From: Mytilus californianus | Taxonomy: Eukaryota; Mollusca; Bivalvia; Mytilida; Mytilidae | Assembly (NCBI RefSeq): GCF_021869535.1 | Contig: NW_026262668.1 | Span: 138,433,635 to 138,497,634 of the forward strand | Reading direction: 5' to 3' | Length of the DNA stretch: 64,000 nt | Shown: positions 24,400 through 38,100 of the stretch, in pieces | Layout: each line of letters opens with the position of its first letter | Numbering within the stretch: position 1 is the first letter of the stretch | Notes under the pieces: generated by a model | The model's database searches: none | The model's input: the letters and a program-made list of their open reading frames with translations, nothing else | What the model was told of the DNA's origin: nothing | Made by a program: the position numbers and the translations under genes

Positions 24400-26173
24400 A
24401 GATGCACGACAACGCGTTCTGAATGTATTCAAATTTATCAAAATCCGAAATACCACCAAAATACGTATACGCGTGTTTAAATTTTAAATACGATAAAATA
24501 TCGAATGATTTCAAATATCTCTAGTACATGAATTAAATTCACAACTTGCGATGACATTATCGACGGAAAATCCCCTAGTCTATGAACAGAATAATTGTCA
24601 AATTATTAATTCCTAATTTACTTTCTTTTCATCATAAAGCAATTTACTGAAAACCTTCATTTCACAGTCATTTTCAAAGTGATATTTTATTTCAATCTGA
24701 AACTACGTAACAATAAAGCATTGAATGTAAAACTCATTTATAGTTTTAGATCTGTTTTATTAGTTAGGGGATGGACCAATGTGTCTTTAGCAAACTTCGA
24801 TCCATGAATGTTATAAAGCATTCTAATTTTATGTTAATATAAATTGGTTTTAACCTCTTTGGTTCTATTTCGTGTTTTTGCCGTTGAATACTTGGATTTC
24901 CCAACTTTGATGATTTGTATTACCTGAAGTGAGCTTTGACATGCTAAATGGATTAAAAATTAATTGTGATGTTTTATGTTTTATTATAAGCATTATAAGT
25001 TAATTTGTATCCTGCAAGTTAGCGTAATTGCTTAAAAATATGTACTTGTATGATACGCAGATATAAATCAAGAACTACTTAACTGAGATTCTAATTGAAA
25101 AAAAAATCTTTGAAAGTGCACCACAATTAACACACCAAACATCAACGTTTGAGAGTTATATATACATATGATATTATTTAACGAGGATAACTACATAATC
25201 GTGTATTGATGTCAGTTGATGTGTTATAATTGTCTTTTATGACCGTATTAAAGCCGAAAATCCTATTATAGACAGAACAAAAAGTCGCATTTAAAATTCA
25301 TTGCAAGTTGTCAGAAGAAAGAAAAGGCAACTTATTACATCTACCACACATTCATGCTATATAGAAAATAAATGAAATATACAAATATTTTATGTATTAT
25401 GACTGTCAAAAGAACATATATCGGAGATTTATTTCCTACGCTTCATCTAATCTGACGTTTCAATACACCAGGTGAAAAGCTTCGCTTTTTGTTAAGTTTT
25501 GTAATGAACTTTTGTCATTGAGAGTTGACATACATTTTAGGTACTTACGGGACAGATCATATTCAGATCATCTACAAAATCGTATCTTTAGTGAAAATAT
25601 TTTGACATAAGGACATATTTCTAATTCTGAAATTGAAACAGAAAGAAAAACCTATACCGAAAGTACAGACAATGCAACTCAGATTTAGAACTCCTAAATG
25701 ATCACCAGAAATGAGATATATAAATATATATATATATATATATATCAATATATACCACTTTAAGCTTAAAACTCTACTGCAAGATAAAGGAGTATTGAAA
25801 ATAAACTCATCAGGCATAACACATTAAAACGTTAACTTGCGTACATCACAAACCTAACTAATCTCTGAAATCAACAAAATTTATTTAATTCAAGCTGGGT
25901 TCTTCAAAAGAAAAAGGGTTTATAAAGGACCGATATTTATAATCATTTGTTGTTGTAATAAAAAGCGAAAGAAGTTTACAAATCTAGATTCGATATCAGT
26001 TATTCCATACACACACAAATTTAAAATTTTAATTAACTTTCAAATTTAAATGGTGGAAAAACATATTAAGTAGTAAAGAAATGCAAGTATGTAATGTTAA
26101 GGTTTAATTTATCCTTTTCTACATGAACAGAACGTTTGGATAAGATATATTTGGAAGAGGAGAAGATCTCAGC
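24400..26173. other. Sequence upstream of the CNBD2-like gene; only a microsatellite seen
   Basis: No exon-like frame was found. A (TA)n microsatellite lies at about 25,720-25,746. The promoter and 5' UTR of the downstream plus-strand gene should lie here or further upstream, but I could not place them. Confidence 0.45.
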
Positions 26174-29100
26174 ATGGAAAACTATAACCAACAATGTGAG
26201 TCTCAGTCGGATGCATTAAATCAAAAGAAAAAAGTTAGACTTTTGCATTCTGCGCCTTGTAATCCGAAAGGAAATAGAAAACGAGAGACTAAATCATATA
26301 CCATTATTAACAGAGAGCCGAGAGTTGATAGAGACCTGAGATCACATACCCCTACTGTAATGCCGAAAACTAAAGAAACCAGAAACGATAACTCAAACAG
26401 CAGACCCCAGAGTGTTATTTCTGGAAAAACTTCAACATCTGATGTTTGGTCGTCAAACAATGATTCTGTTTCTCTGTATATCAGTAAACCTGGATTGTCC
26501 AAACTAACAACTGTTACAAATCATTGCGGACTTTCTAGATCACTGACATGGAATCCAAAGGATTGTTGTCATTGGGGAAGTAATGTAGTGACAGAACAGC
26601 TAAGAGAAAAATATTATCAGAGAAAACTGAAGAAAAAAGATCAACCTAGATCAGAAAGACAGAGATCTAAATGCGGTTTTATCACACTACTCGATGACGA
26701 GAAGGAGACAAAACAGGCTGAAGTACCGGGTCAGGTGAATATATGTAAAAAAAAATGTTTTATAATACATTCCTGAATTCTTGAATTTGCAACCTATATG
26801 CACACAAGACTTGATATACAATAAAACTATCTACAGATACACATATCAGATAAAATGGAGATGTATATAAGATGTTTCATATAAGTCATGGAGACAGCAA
26901 CCCAACGACTAAAGTAACAAAAAGACATCTTGGGCAACATACAGACTTCAAAGGTAGACAGGTTTCAAGATGAAAAATAAATAAATAAATAAATAAATAA
27001 ATTAATTTAGATCTCAGCCTTTCCTCATTCTTACCAAAACACATATTCTATACAGTTCCTAGTAAAAGCCCACTACTATGAATTAAGCATATCTATTATA
27101 GATTTAATATTGAAGTTTATAAGGAAATGGTTAAAATTCGGCAAAAGATATTTTTTCTTTTGACCATGGTTTTGTGTGTACTTCTTCGTCTTGATATTAT
27201 ACAATTACGACATTCTGAGAAGGGGATATCCAAAATTGTCAATCCTGCTAAGGGTTATTTCCCAGATGGCTTTAGCCCGAGAGGAATAACCCTTAGCAGG
27301 GTTGACAATTTTGGATATCTCCCGACTCATAGGGCCGTGACTGTTATATTATAGCGAATAAACATCGGCTTCGTCGGCGGTGAATAATAGGGTTATTAAC
27401 CGGACTGTACAACTTGGCTTCACCGGCAGTGAATAAAAGAGTTCAAATTTGTGGAGAATTAATTGACACCACGCTATCTTTTATTTAAGAATTGAATGCT
27501 TCTTTTTTTAAATTCATTGGGGTGTAAAAGCGTTGACCGAAGTACATTTTGTATGAAGCGCGGAAGCGCTTCATTCTAAAAATGTACGCACGGTCAACGC
27601 TTTTACAACCCTATGAAATTACTAAAAGAAGCATTCAATATATACTTATAATTACATTTTTTTCGCTGTGATCGATCATGAAAACACGATTACTATCATT
27701 TTTTTTCTTTTATTTACCCGTGCACTTTATTGTGGAAACGTGTGTCATCATGTATGTTACAATTCATGAAATTCATTTTGAAATGAAGAATGACGCGAGA
27801 TTGCTGTTAGCCAATCAAAATAACGTATAATAATGAAACATACATCTAATGTAATTATTAGCCAATACATTTATTCAATTGTACTGTGAGGTATAATAAT
27901 TCTTATTGTCCTCTTTTCATTTTTTTCTTTCATTTATTAAAATTAAATCGAATGAAAAGTGAAAAGTGAACAAATTGAATTATATCAAGATTATCTTTAA
28001 TTGTCTCTTTTATTATTTTCTTCTTCGTTTTGTGTTCAGTGTTTTAATTTGATCAATCAAAAAATGCTTCCAGCATTGACAGTAGATGCAACTAATTTAA
28101 AAAGTATACTTTTAGGCTATAAAACGTTTTCGAACGGCTGTGATAGTAGTTAAACTTGTTATTAGATGGTTTGAGGCCATTATTGAACACAGCTACAAAA
28201 AGACACCACGAACAGCAGCAGAACAGCAGTATTACACTTTATATACAAGTTTAGAGGCTCAAAAGCTTGCATTCAACAAGAACTTGTTTGTTCGTGAACA
28301 AGTAAGTAATTGCTTACGTTAAACATTCTTGTTCCTAACACTGGCATTAAACAGACAGGAAAGCTCCAAAGAAAACCAAGAACTTGTTTGTTCGTGAACA
28401 AGTGAGTAATTGCTTACGTTAGACATTCTTGTTCCTAACACTGGCATTAAACAGACATGAAAGCTCCAAATGAAACTTCTTTTTGTCCGTAAGAATATAA
28501 AAAAGATGTGGTATGATTGTCAATGAGACAACTCTCCACAAGAGACCAAATGACAAAGAAATTAACAACTATAGGTCACCGTACGGCCTTCACCAATGAG
28601 CAAAGCCCATACCGCACAGTCAGCTATAAAAGGCCTTGAAATGACAATGTAAAACAATTCAAACGACAAACACTGAATTACAGGCTCCTGACTTTTGACA
28701 GGCACATACATACAGAATGTGGCGGGGTTAAAGATATTAGCGGGATCACAACCCTCCCCTAACCTGGGACAGTGGTGTAACAGTACAACATTCGGACAGT
28801 CACTTATGAATAGTTTCAATCCGTTGACTTTAAATAAAAATTTCAAAACACAACTAAAATACAACTAAAAGTCCGCGAAGAAAATGAAACCGATAAAAAA
28901 TGTGTTCAACACAGTCATATCAATTATGATTGTCGCTTGTACACATCCAACATCCAATGGATTTAGCATAAAGACGTCATTAACAGCCAAAGAAAAATAT
29001 GATCTTGTGCAATGCCAAAAAAAGAGGTATCGAAAGAATATTGGACTATGAATGTTGAATTCTAATGTATTGATAACAAAATCAATATATTTATACTGAT

Positions 29101-32100
29101 AAAAACAATAGTCAACGAACTAATTACAGTGTTAAATTGGTAACCTTTTAGAATGACTTTATTTAAAGGATCGATAAGGTTACCCAGATCGTATCTTAAT
29201 TTACATGCTCAATAAATAATATCACCGTTGTCTTCGGTCAAGTTCAAAAACAGAGGGGGAAGAAACCAATGTTCTTCGATTTTTTTTAAAATAAAGAAGG
29301 AATTCTTCTTTACAAATATTTCTTGTCCACTTTGCGCGCACACCTACCGTAATCATCATTTTCTATAAGATCTTTACTATATGACAAGCATACACGTGTA
29401 TTTGCCGCTGTCATTAAAGGGACATTAGCTACGATTTAGACAAACATTTTAAGTACGATTCTTTTTTGTTTCAAGTATCAATAAAAGTGGAATGTTGAAA
29501 TAATTTTTCGTTATAAGCAGTTACTTTGGCCAAAATTTGTCAAAATAGAATAAAAAAGATCGCTGATGTATTATTGGCTTGCAAGTGAATAATTTCGAGC
29601 TCATGAGAATCTGTATTCATGTGAACTTTAATTCAATCCCATAGCTGGAGATGGGTTACTATAAATAAGAAGGTGTTGTATGAGTGCCAATAAGACAACT
29701 CTCCATCCAAGTCACAATGTATAAAAAGTTAACAATTAAAGGTCAAAGTACGGCCTTCAACACAGAGTCTTGGCTAACACCGAAAGCTATAAAGGGCCCC
29801 AAAATGACTAGTGTAAAACAATTAAAACAGGAAAACCAACGGTCTAATCTATATAAAAAAAAGAGGAACGAGAAACACATATGAACCACACCAACAAACG
29901 ACAACCACTGAACAACAGGCTCCTGACTTAGGACAGGTGTTACGCATGTACTAGGCGTGTTCAGCTCTGAAAAGGGAAAGAATGTCAACATTGAAAATGA
30001 ACTACATGAACGCAACGATGTTTCATTTTTATTTCATTCTTAATCTTGATAAACTATATTTAAGGCGTTTGCGCGAGTACCAAAATGGGCGTCGCACATC
30101 CTTGGAGCAGAACCACAGGAAAGATCAGAGAGTGACTGTCGGCGTATCCATGCTTTGCTTCGTGGCTTAAAGAGCTTCGACAAATTCACAGAACAAATTC
30201 AACTTTCAATGTGCAAGAGTTTCAGCTACCAAAGGTAAAAAATGGTCAAACTAGTGCTAAAAAAAGAAGGATAATTGTTACCAGTGGCTAAGGATAAATT
30301 AACCGTATGATATCACTTTAAATTAAAATTAAATATGATTGATGCGTTGCTAAATTAGAAATAGTTTCTTGCAAGACGAATTCGTTTATGAATGAAAAGT
30401 ATATTCAGTTCTCATATAATAACTAGACTCTTCGAATTTTATTTCCAGGGTAAAATCAGGTCGAGTGATACTGCGTCGAGGACATGTCGGGTTTAATTAT
30501 TACTTTATCTATTCCGGATCTGTGTTTGTCAATATAGAAGACGTGAACATAGATGGAAATAAGTTTGACAGGACAGTGTCTGTTCTTGTCAGAGGAGATG
30601 CTTTTGGTGTAAGTTTGTAGAAAATTTTAGTAGCGTACATATACAGAAAAACGAGTTTTCAATAGCGTACATATAAAGAAAAATGTGTGTCCAAAAAGTA
30701 AAAACTTGGATAAAATAGACTCATAGTTTGTGTGTTTGTTTTGTTTTAAAAAAAAATAGCTTAATATATTTGTGTTACGTACCAGCTACGATAGTGTAAT
30801 AAAAATATTCCGAACAAAAATTAAACGAAATCAGAAGACAAAAACTCTGCAACAAAAGGTATCTGGAGGTCACAATGTGTCGAGGTTACGTCAATAAGTC
30901 AACAATGAAATACGAGGTATCTGGAGGTCATAATGTATGGAGGCTACGTCAACTGGTCAACTCTGTAACACGAGGTATTTGGAGTTCACAATGTGTCGAG
31001 ATTACGTCAATAAGTCAACTCAGAAACATGAGGTATCTGGAGGTCACAGTGTGTCGAGGTTACGTCAATAAGTCAACTGTGCAACACAAGGTATCTGGAG
31101 GTCACAATATGTCGAGGTTACGTCAATAAGTCAACTCTGCAACACGAGGTATCTGGAGGTCACAATGTGCGGAGGTTACGACAAAGGGTCAACTCTGCAA
31201 CAACGAGGTATCTGCAGGTCACAATGTGTGGAGGTTGCATCACAATATGTCGAGGTTACGTCAATTAGTCAATTCTGCAACACGAGGTATCTGGAATTCA
31301 CAATGTGTCGAGGTTACGACAAAGGGTCAACTCTGTAACACGAGGTATCTTGAAGTCACAATGTGTCGAGGTTACGACAAAGGGTCAACTCTGCAACACG
31401 AGGTATCTGGAAGTCACAATGTGTCGAGGTTACGACAATGGGTCAACTCTGCAACACGAGGTATCTGGAGGTCACAATGTGTTGAGGTTAACTGTTTAAA
31501 TCTTTGTTGCAGGAACTGGCTCTGTTGCAGAATATACGGAGAACAGCATCAATAACTTGTCGGGAAAACTGTGAATTACTGTATGTCGACAAGGAAACCT
31601 TTGCCAAAGTTTGTCCGCAAATATTTGAAAAAGAAATGGAAGAGAAAGAACAATTTCTGATGTAAGCTATTAATATTTAGAGTTGATTTGCTTTAGTAAC
31701 TTAGTTTTTAACAAAGTAGATTTATCACGAATGAGTTCGAAAATTAAGCATATAAACAAGAAAAATATAAATCTATTACAGCTTCCCAATTGTGAACTTT
31801 CCATTTCTATGTAGCAACATTCCAGCAACACCTGCATATGGAGTACATATCTCCCAGTTGATATGATATTCCAGAGCTTGCATTTTCTATGATGATTTCC
31901 TTGATAGAGGGTTGCTGCTTACAAGGAAGCTATTGAACCAAGAGTTCAAAGTGGTGAAGTTGAAATCATCCAGTCGAAATCTCTACGGATGCCATCACGA
32001 GTTGGTTGACCGTTATGAAATATCTGTTTCACAGATGACAATGGATATGTCCCAATTGTTGTAACCACAATCCCGTCCTCTTTTCCATGGCATTGTCAGT

Positions 32101-35100
32101 TTGTTTTCGACTTATGAGTTTGAATATCCCTTTGGTATCTTTCGCCTCTCTTTTACAACGACTGGGTTGATGTCTCTGCTGGTGGATTACTGGCTTGAAC
32201 GTCGATCAATATAAAATGGTCCGAAATAGATGGCAACACGGACACGGTGTCGTCTGCATGAAATTGCATGTGTCCCCTTATCACCAGATAAATCTAGAAT
32301 TTACTAGCAATTTAACTAAATAATCCTATTATACCAGAAGTTACTATGATTTGTAAATCAACAAATCTCGTCTACGGATTAGAGTGTAACCTTTGCGGAT
32401 TGGTATATGTCGGTGAAAAGAAAGGAAGGCTTAATAGAGCTTTCTTACATTTTGACGAAAGATACGAACGAACGTAAAGGGAGAATGTATTACATTCCCA
32501 CGATAACACCGAGAGTCTATGCTTGATCCGGTAAAACGGCATTCTTTTTTTGGAATCAAATTTTCTTTAAAAATTCAAGCATATCAAAAATCAAGTATGC
32601 ATTTAATATCTAGGAATAAAGAAAATAACATAAATTTCACTTACGTCCGATACGATGCTTATGTTAAACATGATTACACACATTTGCGCAGGAATTGTTC
32701 AAGCATGTATTTCTTAAATGTTAACATCATTACTATTTTAAAGACATTCTTGAAGTATGATGCTCTTAAGTTAACGACAATATTTATAAGTATCCTCTGT
32801 TAAATCCACCCTTCAACTCTAATTATAGATCTTGTTTTGTTCATTTACATACACATTTTAACATTATAAGTAAACAATCTTGCACCATATATATTATGAT
32901 ACTGATGATTAAACCGTAACCATTTTTGGCAGAAAACACAATTACATGCTGAAAGAAAGATTCGACATGTATGCTTAACTCGGGTGTTTAGTCTCACCGA
33001 AAGGCTCAAGGGGTAGAGTCCCATAATATATTTTGGATGTAAAATGTTCACCATTTTTGCGGGTTTCAATATTAAGAATTAAGGAAGTAATTTAGTAATT
33101 TTTTTTTTTTGGGGGGGGGGGGGGGACTGTAGGGGTATCCAATACTAGCCTTGGTACTTTGTTAGATTAAATAATGCAAAGATGTAATTGTTTTGGGGTG
33201 GGAGAGTGGTTGAGCACAATCTTTAATGTTAAGATAAACTTCTTTTGAAGAAGAATCTATGTTTATCAAATTTTGTTGACTTATCTCCTTCGTCCTAAAA
33301 CCGCACGAAAATTCAAGTGACATGTGTGTTTGCATGAAGTGCAATGATCCTTAATAGACAACCATTTAGGCAATACGCCATCGAAATACCATGTCAGCCT
33401 TGAATTAGATTACATAAAAATTTCATAAAAAAAGGAATTTAAAAATTGAATATAGGATCCCGTAAACGGGTCTTACGTATAATTCGTCAACCGTACGTAC
33501 ATTTCGTCAGATTGTAAGAAAGCTCTAATAAACGTATGTGCGGCCATAGATCATATGACATAAACAATAATTGCAAATGACATTGTTCACCAGCGTTTTA
33601 ATAAGTCTGATCATTCAATTCTTTATATGCGAGTTCGTATCATCGAAAAAAAAATATACCACAGAACGAACTACCTCTCCTTAGACAAAAGGAAGAGTAC
33701 TGTGTGTGGGAATTGGGAACTGCGACACCATATGGTTGCAATGACAAAATAGATAGTATAGGTTGCACTTCTGTTAATATAGACAATGTAATTTCTAATA
33801 GCAACTCCTATTACGGCTAAAACTGTGCCACTTATACTATGAAGTTTCGTAAAAAATATATCCTAAAATGGAAAGTTCACATACACGACATTTGTTTGCA
33901 AAGGTCAAATCATACGGTTGTGCGGCTTATTTTCAACATTAATATGCCTCAAACTTTTAAGAGTTTAAACTTATACTAAAATTCTGTACTACTCCCTTTA
34001 CTTTGAGTCTTCATTTAATGACATTCTGCCATTCATACAAAAGCCGTATTCCCATTCAAACCAATACAAAACTTACAGGTATCATCTCGGATATTGCCAG
34101 TCATAGACATTTCCGACCGGTTCACATTGGAAAAGATGAAAAGGAAAACAGCTCCTTTCAAGAACTTTCCGTTGCCAACAAAGGTCTCGATGCCATCAAT
34201 TTTGGACAATATCCTTCAGCATAAATCAGTTCACTTGTACTCTCATCGAATGGGTTAAGGCTGTGAGGTCATTGATACAAATAAGAATTAAAAAAAATGA
34301 ATAGGACTATTAATACTTATGCAACATCGATCTTCAGAGACCCAAATGTTGCTAAGCCCCTGTCCTACCTCCATGCCAAATATGTTGTTGTCCCTGCAGA
34401 TAAACAACATCGTTTTTATGTGCAAATCACATAAAATAAGCTGCTTGATAAAGAAATTAGGTATTGCCAATTCACTTGGAAACTTAACATATACTCCAAC
34501 GACACTTATCAAGGAGAAAATCCTCAATAATCATAGGTCTGTTCTATGTTCCTTTGGAATTTCAACCAAAAATGAAGAACTGGAACTTCGTTCGCTGCAT
34601 TGGAAACCTAAATAACACAAGTGTCCTTACAAACAACGTTATATTGCCTGGTCTTCCAAGTACTCCACGAAACCTCTTCCTAAATTATTAACATTAATTT
34701 TATCAGCAATCTAAGCCGGGCTTCAAAGTTATGTTTAAGTGAAACTCCTACTCTAGAGGCGGCCTGAATCAGTTGTGGATACTTAAAAATTCGAAAGATC
34801 TGTTAGAGTACATACAATGTAAGTCTCTTTTCCTCTTGCAATAGCATTAAAACATTTGCTTTTTCTACCCTTTACACAAGTATTCCTCATTCCAAACTAA
34901 AATACAAATTGAAAGAATTGTTTCTGCTTTGGCGTTCTCTGAAATTGACATTATCAAGATGCTTGATTTCTTGATTGACAACACATTTTTTACGTTTGGA
35001 GGACGTGTTTTACATCAAATAATCGACATTCCAATGGGAACCACCTATCCTCCTCTTCTTGCCGAATTGTTCCTTTATTCATTTGAAGCTGAATTTATAC

Positions 35101-38100
35101 AAGAGCTTCTTAGGCAGAAGGAAAAGAAGCTAGCATTATCCTTTAACTTCACGTTCCGCTATAAAGATGATGTCCTTTCATTATATTAATAATTTAAAGT
35201 TTGGTGCTATGTTTAACGCATCTATTCCATCGAACTTGAAATAAAGATACAACAGATACAGTTAAGTCTGCCTGATATCTTTACTTGCATTAAAACATTA
35301 ACAAAATTTTACGACAAAAGAGATGATTCCGCTTCCCAATTATGAACTTGCCATTTCTATGTAGCAAAATTCCAGCAGCACCTGCAAATGGAGAATATAT
35401 CACCCAGTTGATTCGATATTCCAGAGCTTGCATTTCCATATCAAGATTTCCTTGATATAGGGTAACTGCTTACAAGTAAGCTATTGAACTAAGAGTTCAA
35501 AGTGGTGAAGTTGAAATCATCCCGTCGAAAATTCTACGGACGCAATCACAATATAAAAATAAGGAGATGTGGTATGATTGCCAATGAGACAACTATCCAC
35601 CAAAATTCAAATGAAGTAGATGTAAACAATAATAGGCAACCGTACGGCCTTCAACAATGAGAAAAAAACCCATACCGTATAGTCGGCTATAAAAGGCCCC
35701 GACATGAAAGATATGAAACAATTCAATTTAGAAACCTAACGGCCAAATTTATAACAAAACAATTTACGAAAAACAAATATGACAGACATAAACCAACGAC
35801 AACCACTGAACTACAGGCTCCTGACTTGGGACAGGCACATAAAGAATGTGACGGGGTTAAACATGTTTGTGAGCGCTCAACCCTCTCCTAACATGGGACA
35901 GTGGTGTAACAGCACAACATAAAAACAAACTGTAAAGATCAGTTGGTTGACCGTTATGGAATATCTGTTTTACAGATGACGACGGATTTGTTCCAATTGT
36001 TGTAACCACAATCCCGTCCTCTTTCCTCGAATGGAACCTACCGATTTAGACTTATCAACGGGTTTGCACTTACATGAGCAACACGACGGGTGCCACATGT
36101 GTAGCAGGATATGCTTACCCGTCCGGAGCACCTGAGATTACACCCGGATTTTGGTGGGGTTCGTTCTGCCCAGTCTTTAGTTTTTCTATGCTGTGTTTTG
36201 TGTACTGTTGTTTGTCTTCTCGTCGTTTTCTGGTTTTTGCCATGTCACTGTCAGTTTGTTTTCGACTTATGAGTTTGAATATCGCTTTGGTATCTTTCGC
36301 CTCTCTTTTATGGTTTATATTTTTCTTTGTGTTTATATGCTTGTATGCATACTGTTAGTGTTTCATAAGCCTCTAAATGCTGGCATATATATTATAATAT
36401 TGCTGACGTATTGAAATGTCATTGTGATGCTATGTTATTTATATTGTATCAGGATGCACTTTAAATCAAATAAATCACAAATCTTATCCATATCTAATCA
36501 ATTCTTGTAGGAGTTTACGTGTATTTAGGAACGAAATTTGGAATAAGGAAATGTTAAAAGGACTCTGTGCTGATTCTCAGATCCAACAAGTAAGTGCACA
36601 TAGTTCAAACAGTCTTATTTTGTATTTATTTTGGTTAAATTCATATTATGCCTAAATGTTACCATGGTTGGGATCTATTAAATTTACTAATCTTATTATG
36701 ATACAGTAATAAAAGCTGTAAATGACTAATTGTTTATAATTTATCATTGTAACAGTACAAAACCAACAAAGTGGTCTCAATAGACAGTGAAGATGAGGAA
36801 TGGATTTACATCTGTATGGAGGTAGGATATTTCAACATAATGTCAGTCGTTAACTAGCTGTGGAAATCCAGACTGCAGCTACCAAAGTTTCAGTTGTCGT
36901 TTTAGTTAAAGAACAAACAGAATAGAATACTAAGAACAAAACGAATCACAAAATTGAAAGGGATTCTTAATCATTGACGTCTACTATTGACGCTATTAAT
37001 AAAAAGACTGCAGAGTTGCATATACGTTATATTCTAATAGACATCTTATGTATAATGTAGATTATAACTCGCTTGTGCACGTTGTGTGTTTTTTCCCTAA
37101 TAGAATGAATGTTTTGAGTACAACTTAATGATGATATATGTAATACCACATGTTCTCATTACAATTGTGATATAATGATATAGATTTATAATGATGATAA
37201 AAAATACAAAATAATATAATAAAATAGGAATACTATAAAGAAGACAAGAATAACAAGAGAATCGCACATATATAAGTATATTTTCAACATTACATCAACA
37301 GGGTAAATGTTCAGTAATAAGACGCTTGGAGCTAGATAAGACACATGATCACAGAAAGAAGGAAAGACATTCAACACCAGTTTTGTCAGATGAAATCATA
37401 AATATTATAACCAATATCAATAAAATCAATGAGGATGAAGGTGTGTATTGAAAATAACTATGCGATGGTAGGATTACATATATATTTTTATATTTGAAAC
37501 GAAAAGAACGTGGGGAGGAGGTTTAAGTGACAACATCTTATTTTATCCTTTTCAAAATGAATACTAGTATTTAGAAAATAAATCCAAAATTAAGAGAACT
37601 TGTGCTGAAACTATATATAGTTTTTTTTATCCAAAAAGAGAAACTTTAACACATTACTGTTAGTTCAATAGAGACCCAATATGTCACAAGAAACTTGAAA
37701 AAAGGAGGACAATACCAAATGCACAATATTGAGGATTTTAATAAAGATAGACAGATACCAAACGACACAGAAAAAACCTGTCTACAAACGATCTTCAACA
37801 TTGTACAAAGGACTAATAAAATGAAAATTTTAAATAAAAATGAAACAATGAAATAGCTACATTTGAATATAAGGAGAGACGATTTTAATTTTGATAGTTC
37901 AAATATTTGAATCTGAAATGACACATAAACTAAAACATACTATAAAGTATTTCTCCCGTTGAAATTATACAAACTGATGAATCTGTGTTTTATAAGAAGA
38001 AGAAGAGGAAGAGGAGGACTCATCTGATGAAGAGGCAACAAAAGAAAGAATGTTAGAATCAATGGCACTAGACTACAGACGTGATGGAAAGGTGACTAGA

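Larger units (their letters stand above)
32340..36320 (+). mobile_element. Decayed Penelope-like element with upstream GIY-YIG domain (Naiad-like)
   Basis: In + order: the GIY-YIG start at 32,345-32,470 (LVYGLECNLCGLVYVGEKKG) and the GIY-YIG end at 33,585-33,800 (HSILYMRVRIIEKK, ELGTATPYGCNDKIDSIG), with about 1.1 kb of unrelated sequence between. Then the RT N-terminal part at 34,003-34,224 (VHIGKDEKENSSF, ANKGLDAINFG), an RT segment at 34,319-34,615, the RT palm at 34,929-35,189 (IPMGTTYPPLLAELFLY, FRYKDDVLSLY, so a YxDD-type motif is present), an RT end at 35,330-36,010, and a 3' tail to about 36,320. A dispersed repeat splits it at 35,551-35,940. Many frameshifts and stops: dead. Endonuclease-before-RT order matches the permuted Naiad clade. 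Confidence 0.8.

Noticed and set aside
27225..27319. Rho-independent terminator-like hairpin
   Set aside because: Bacterial terminators do not apply here. The stem is far longer and the context is an intron, so it is a fold-back repeat.
28140..28322. A separate 60-codon gene beginning at a GTG
   Set aside because: The frame is open upstream to the acceptor at 28,115 and matches the helical CNBD2 segment, so it is an internal exon (28,116-28,301).
30875..31555. Open frames of 64-109 codons with repeated MSRLRQ peptides
   Set aside because: Translation of the 57-59 bp minisatellite in intron 4, with no independent gene evidence.
36074..36414. Hydrophobic open frames of 94 and 73 codons
   Set aside because: They lie in the 3' tail of the Penelope-like element. 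The same sequence recurs at 48,300 and 50,410 without preserving the frame.
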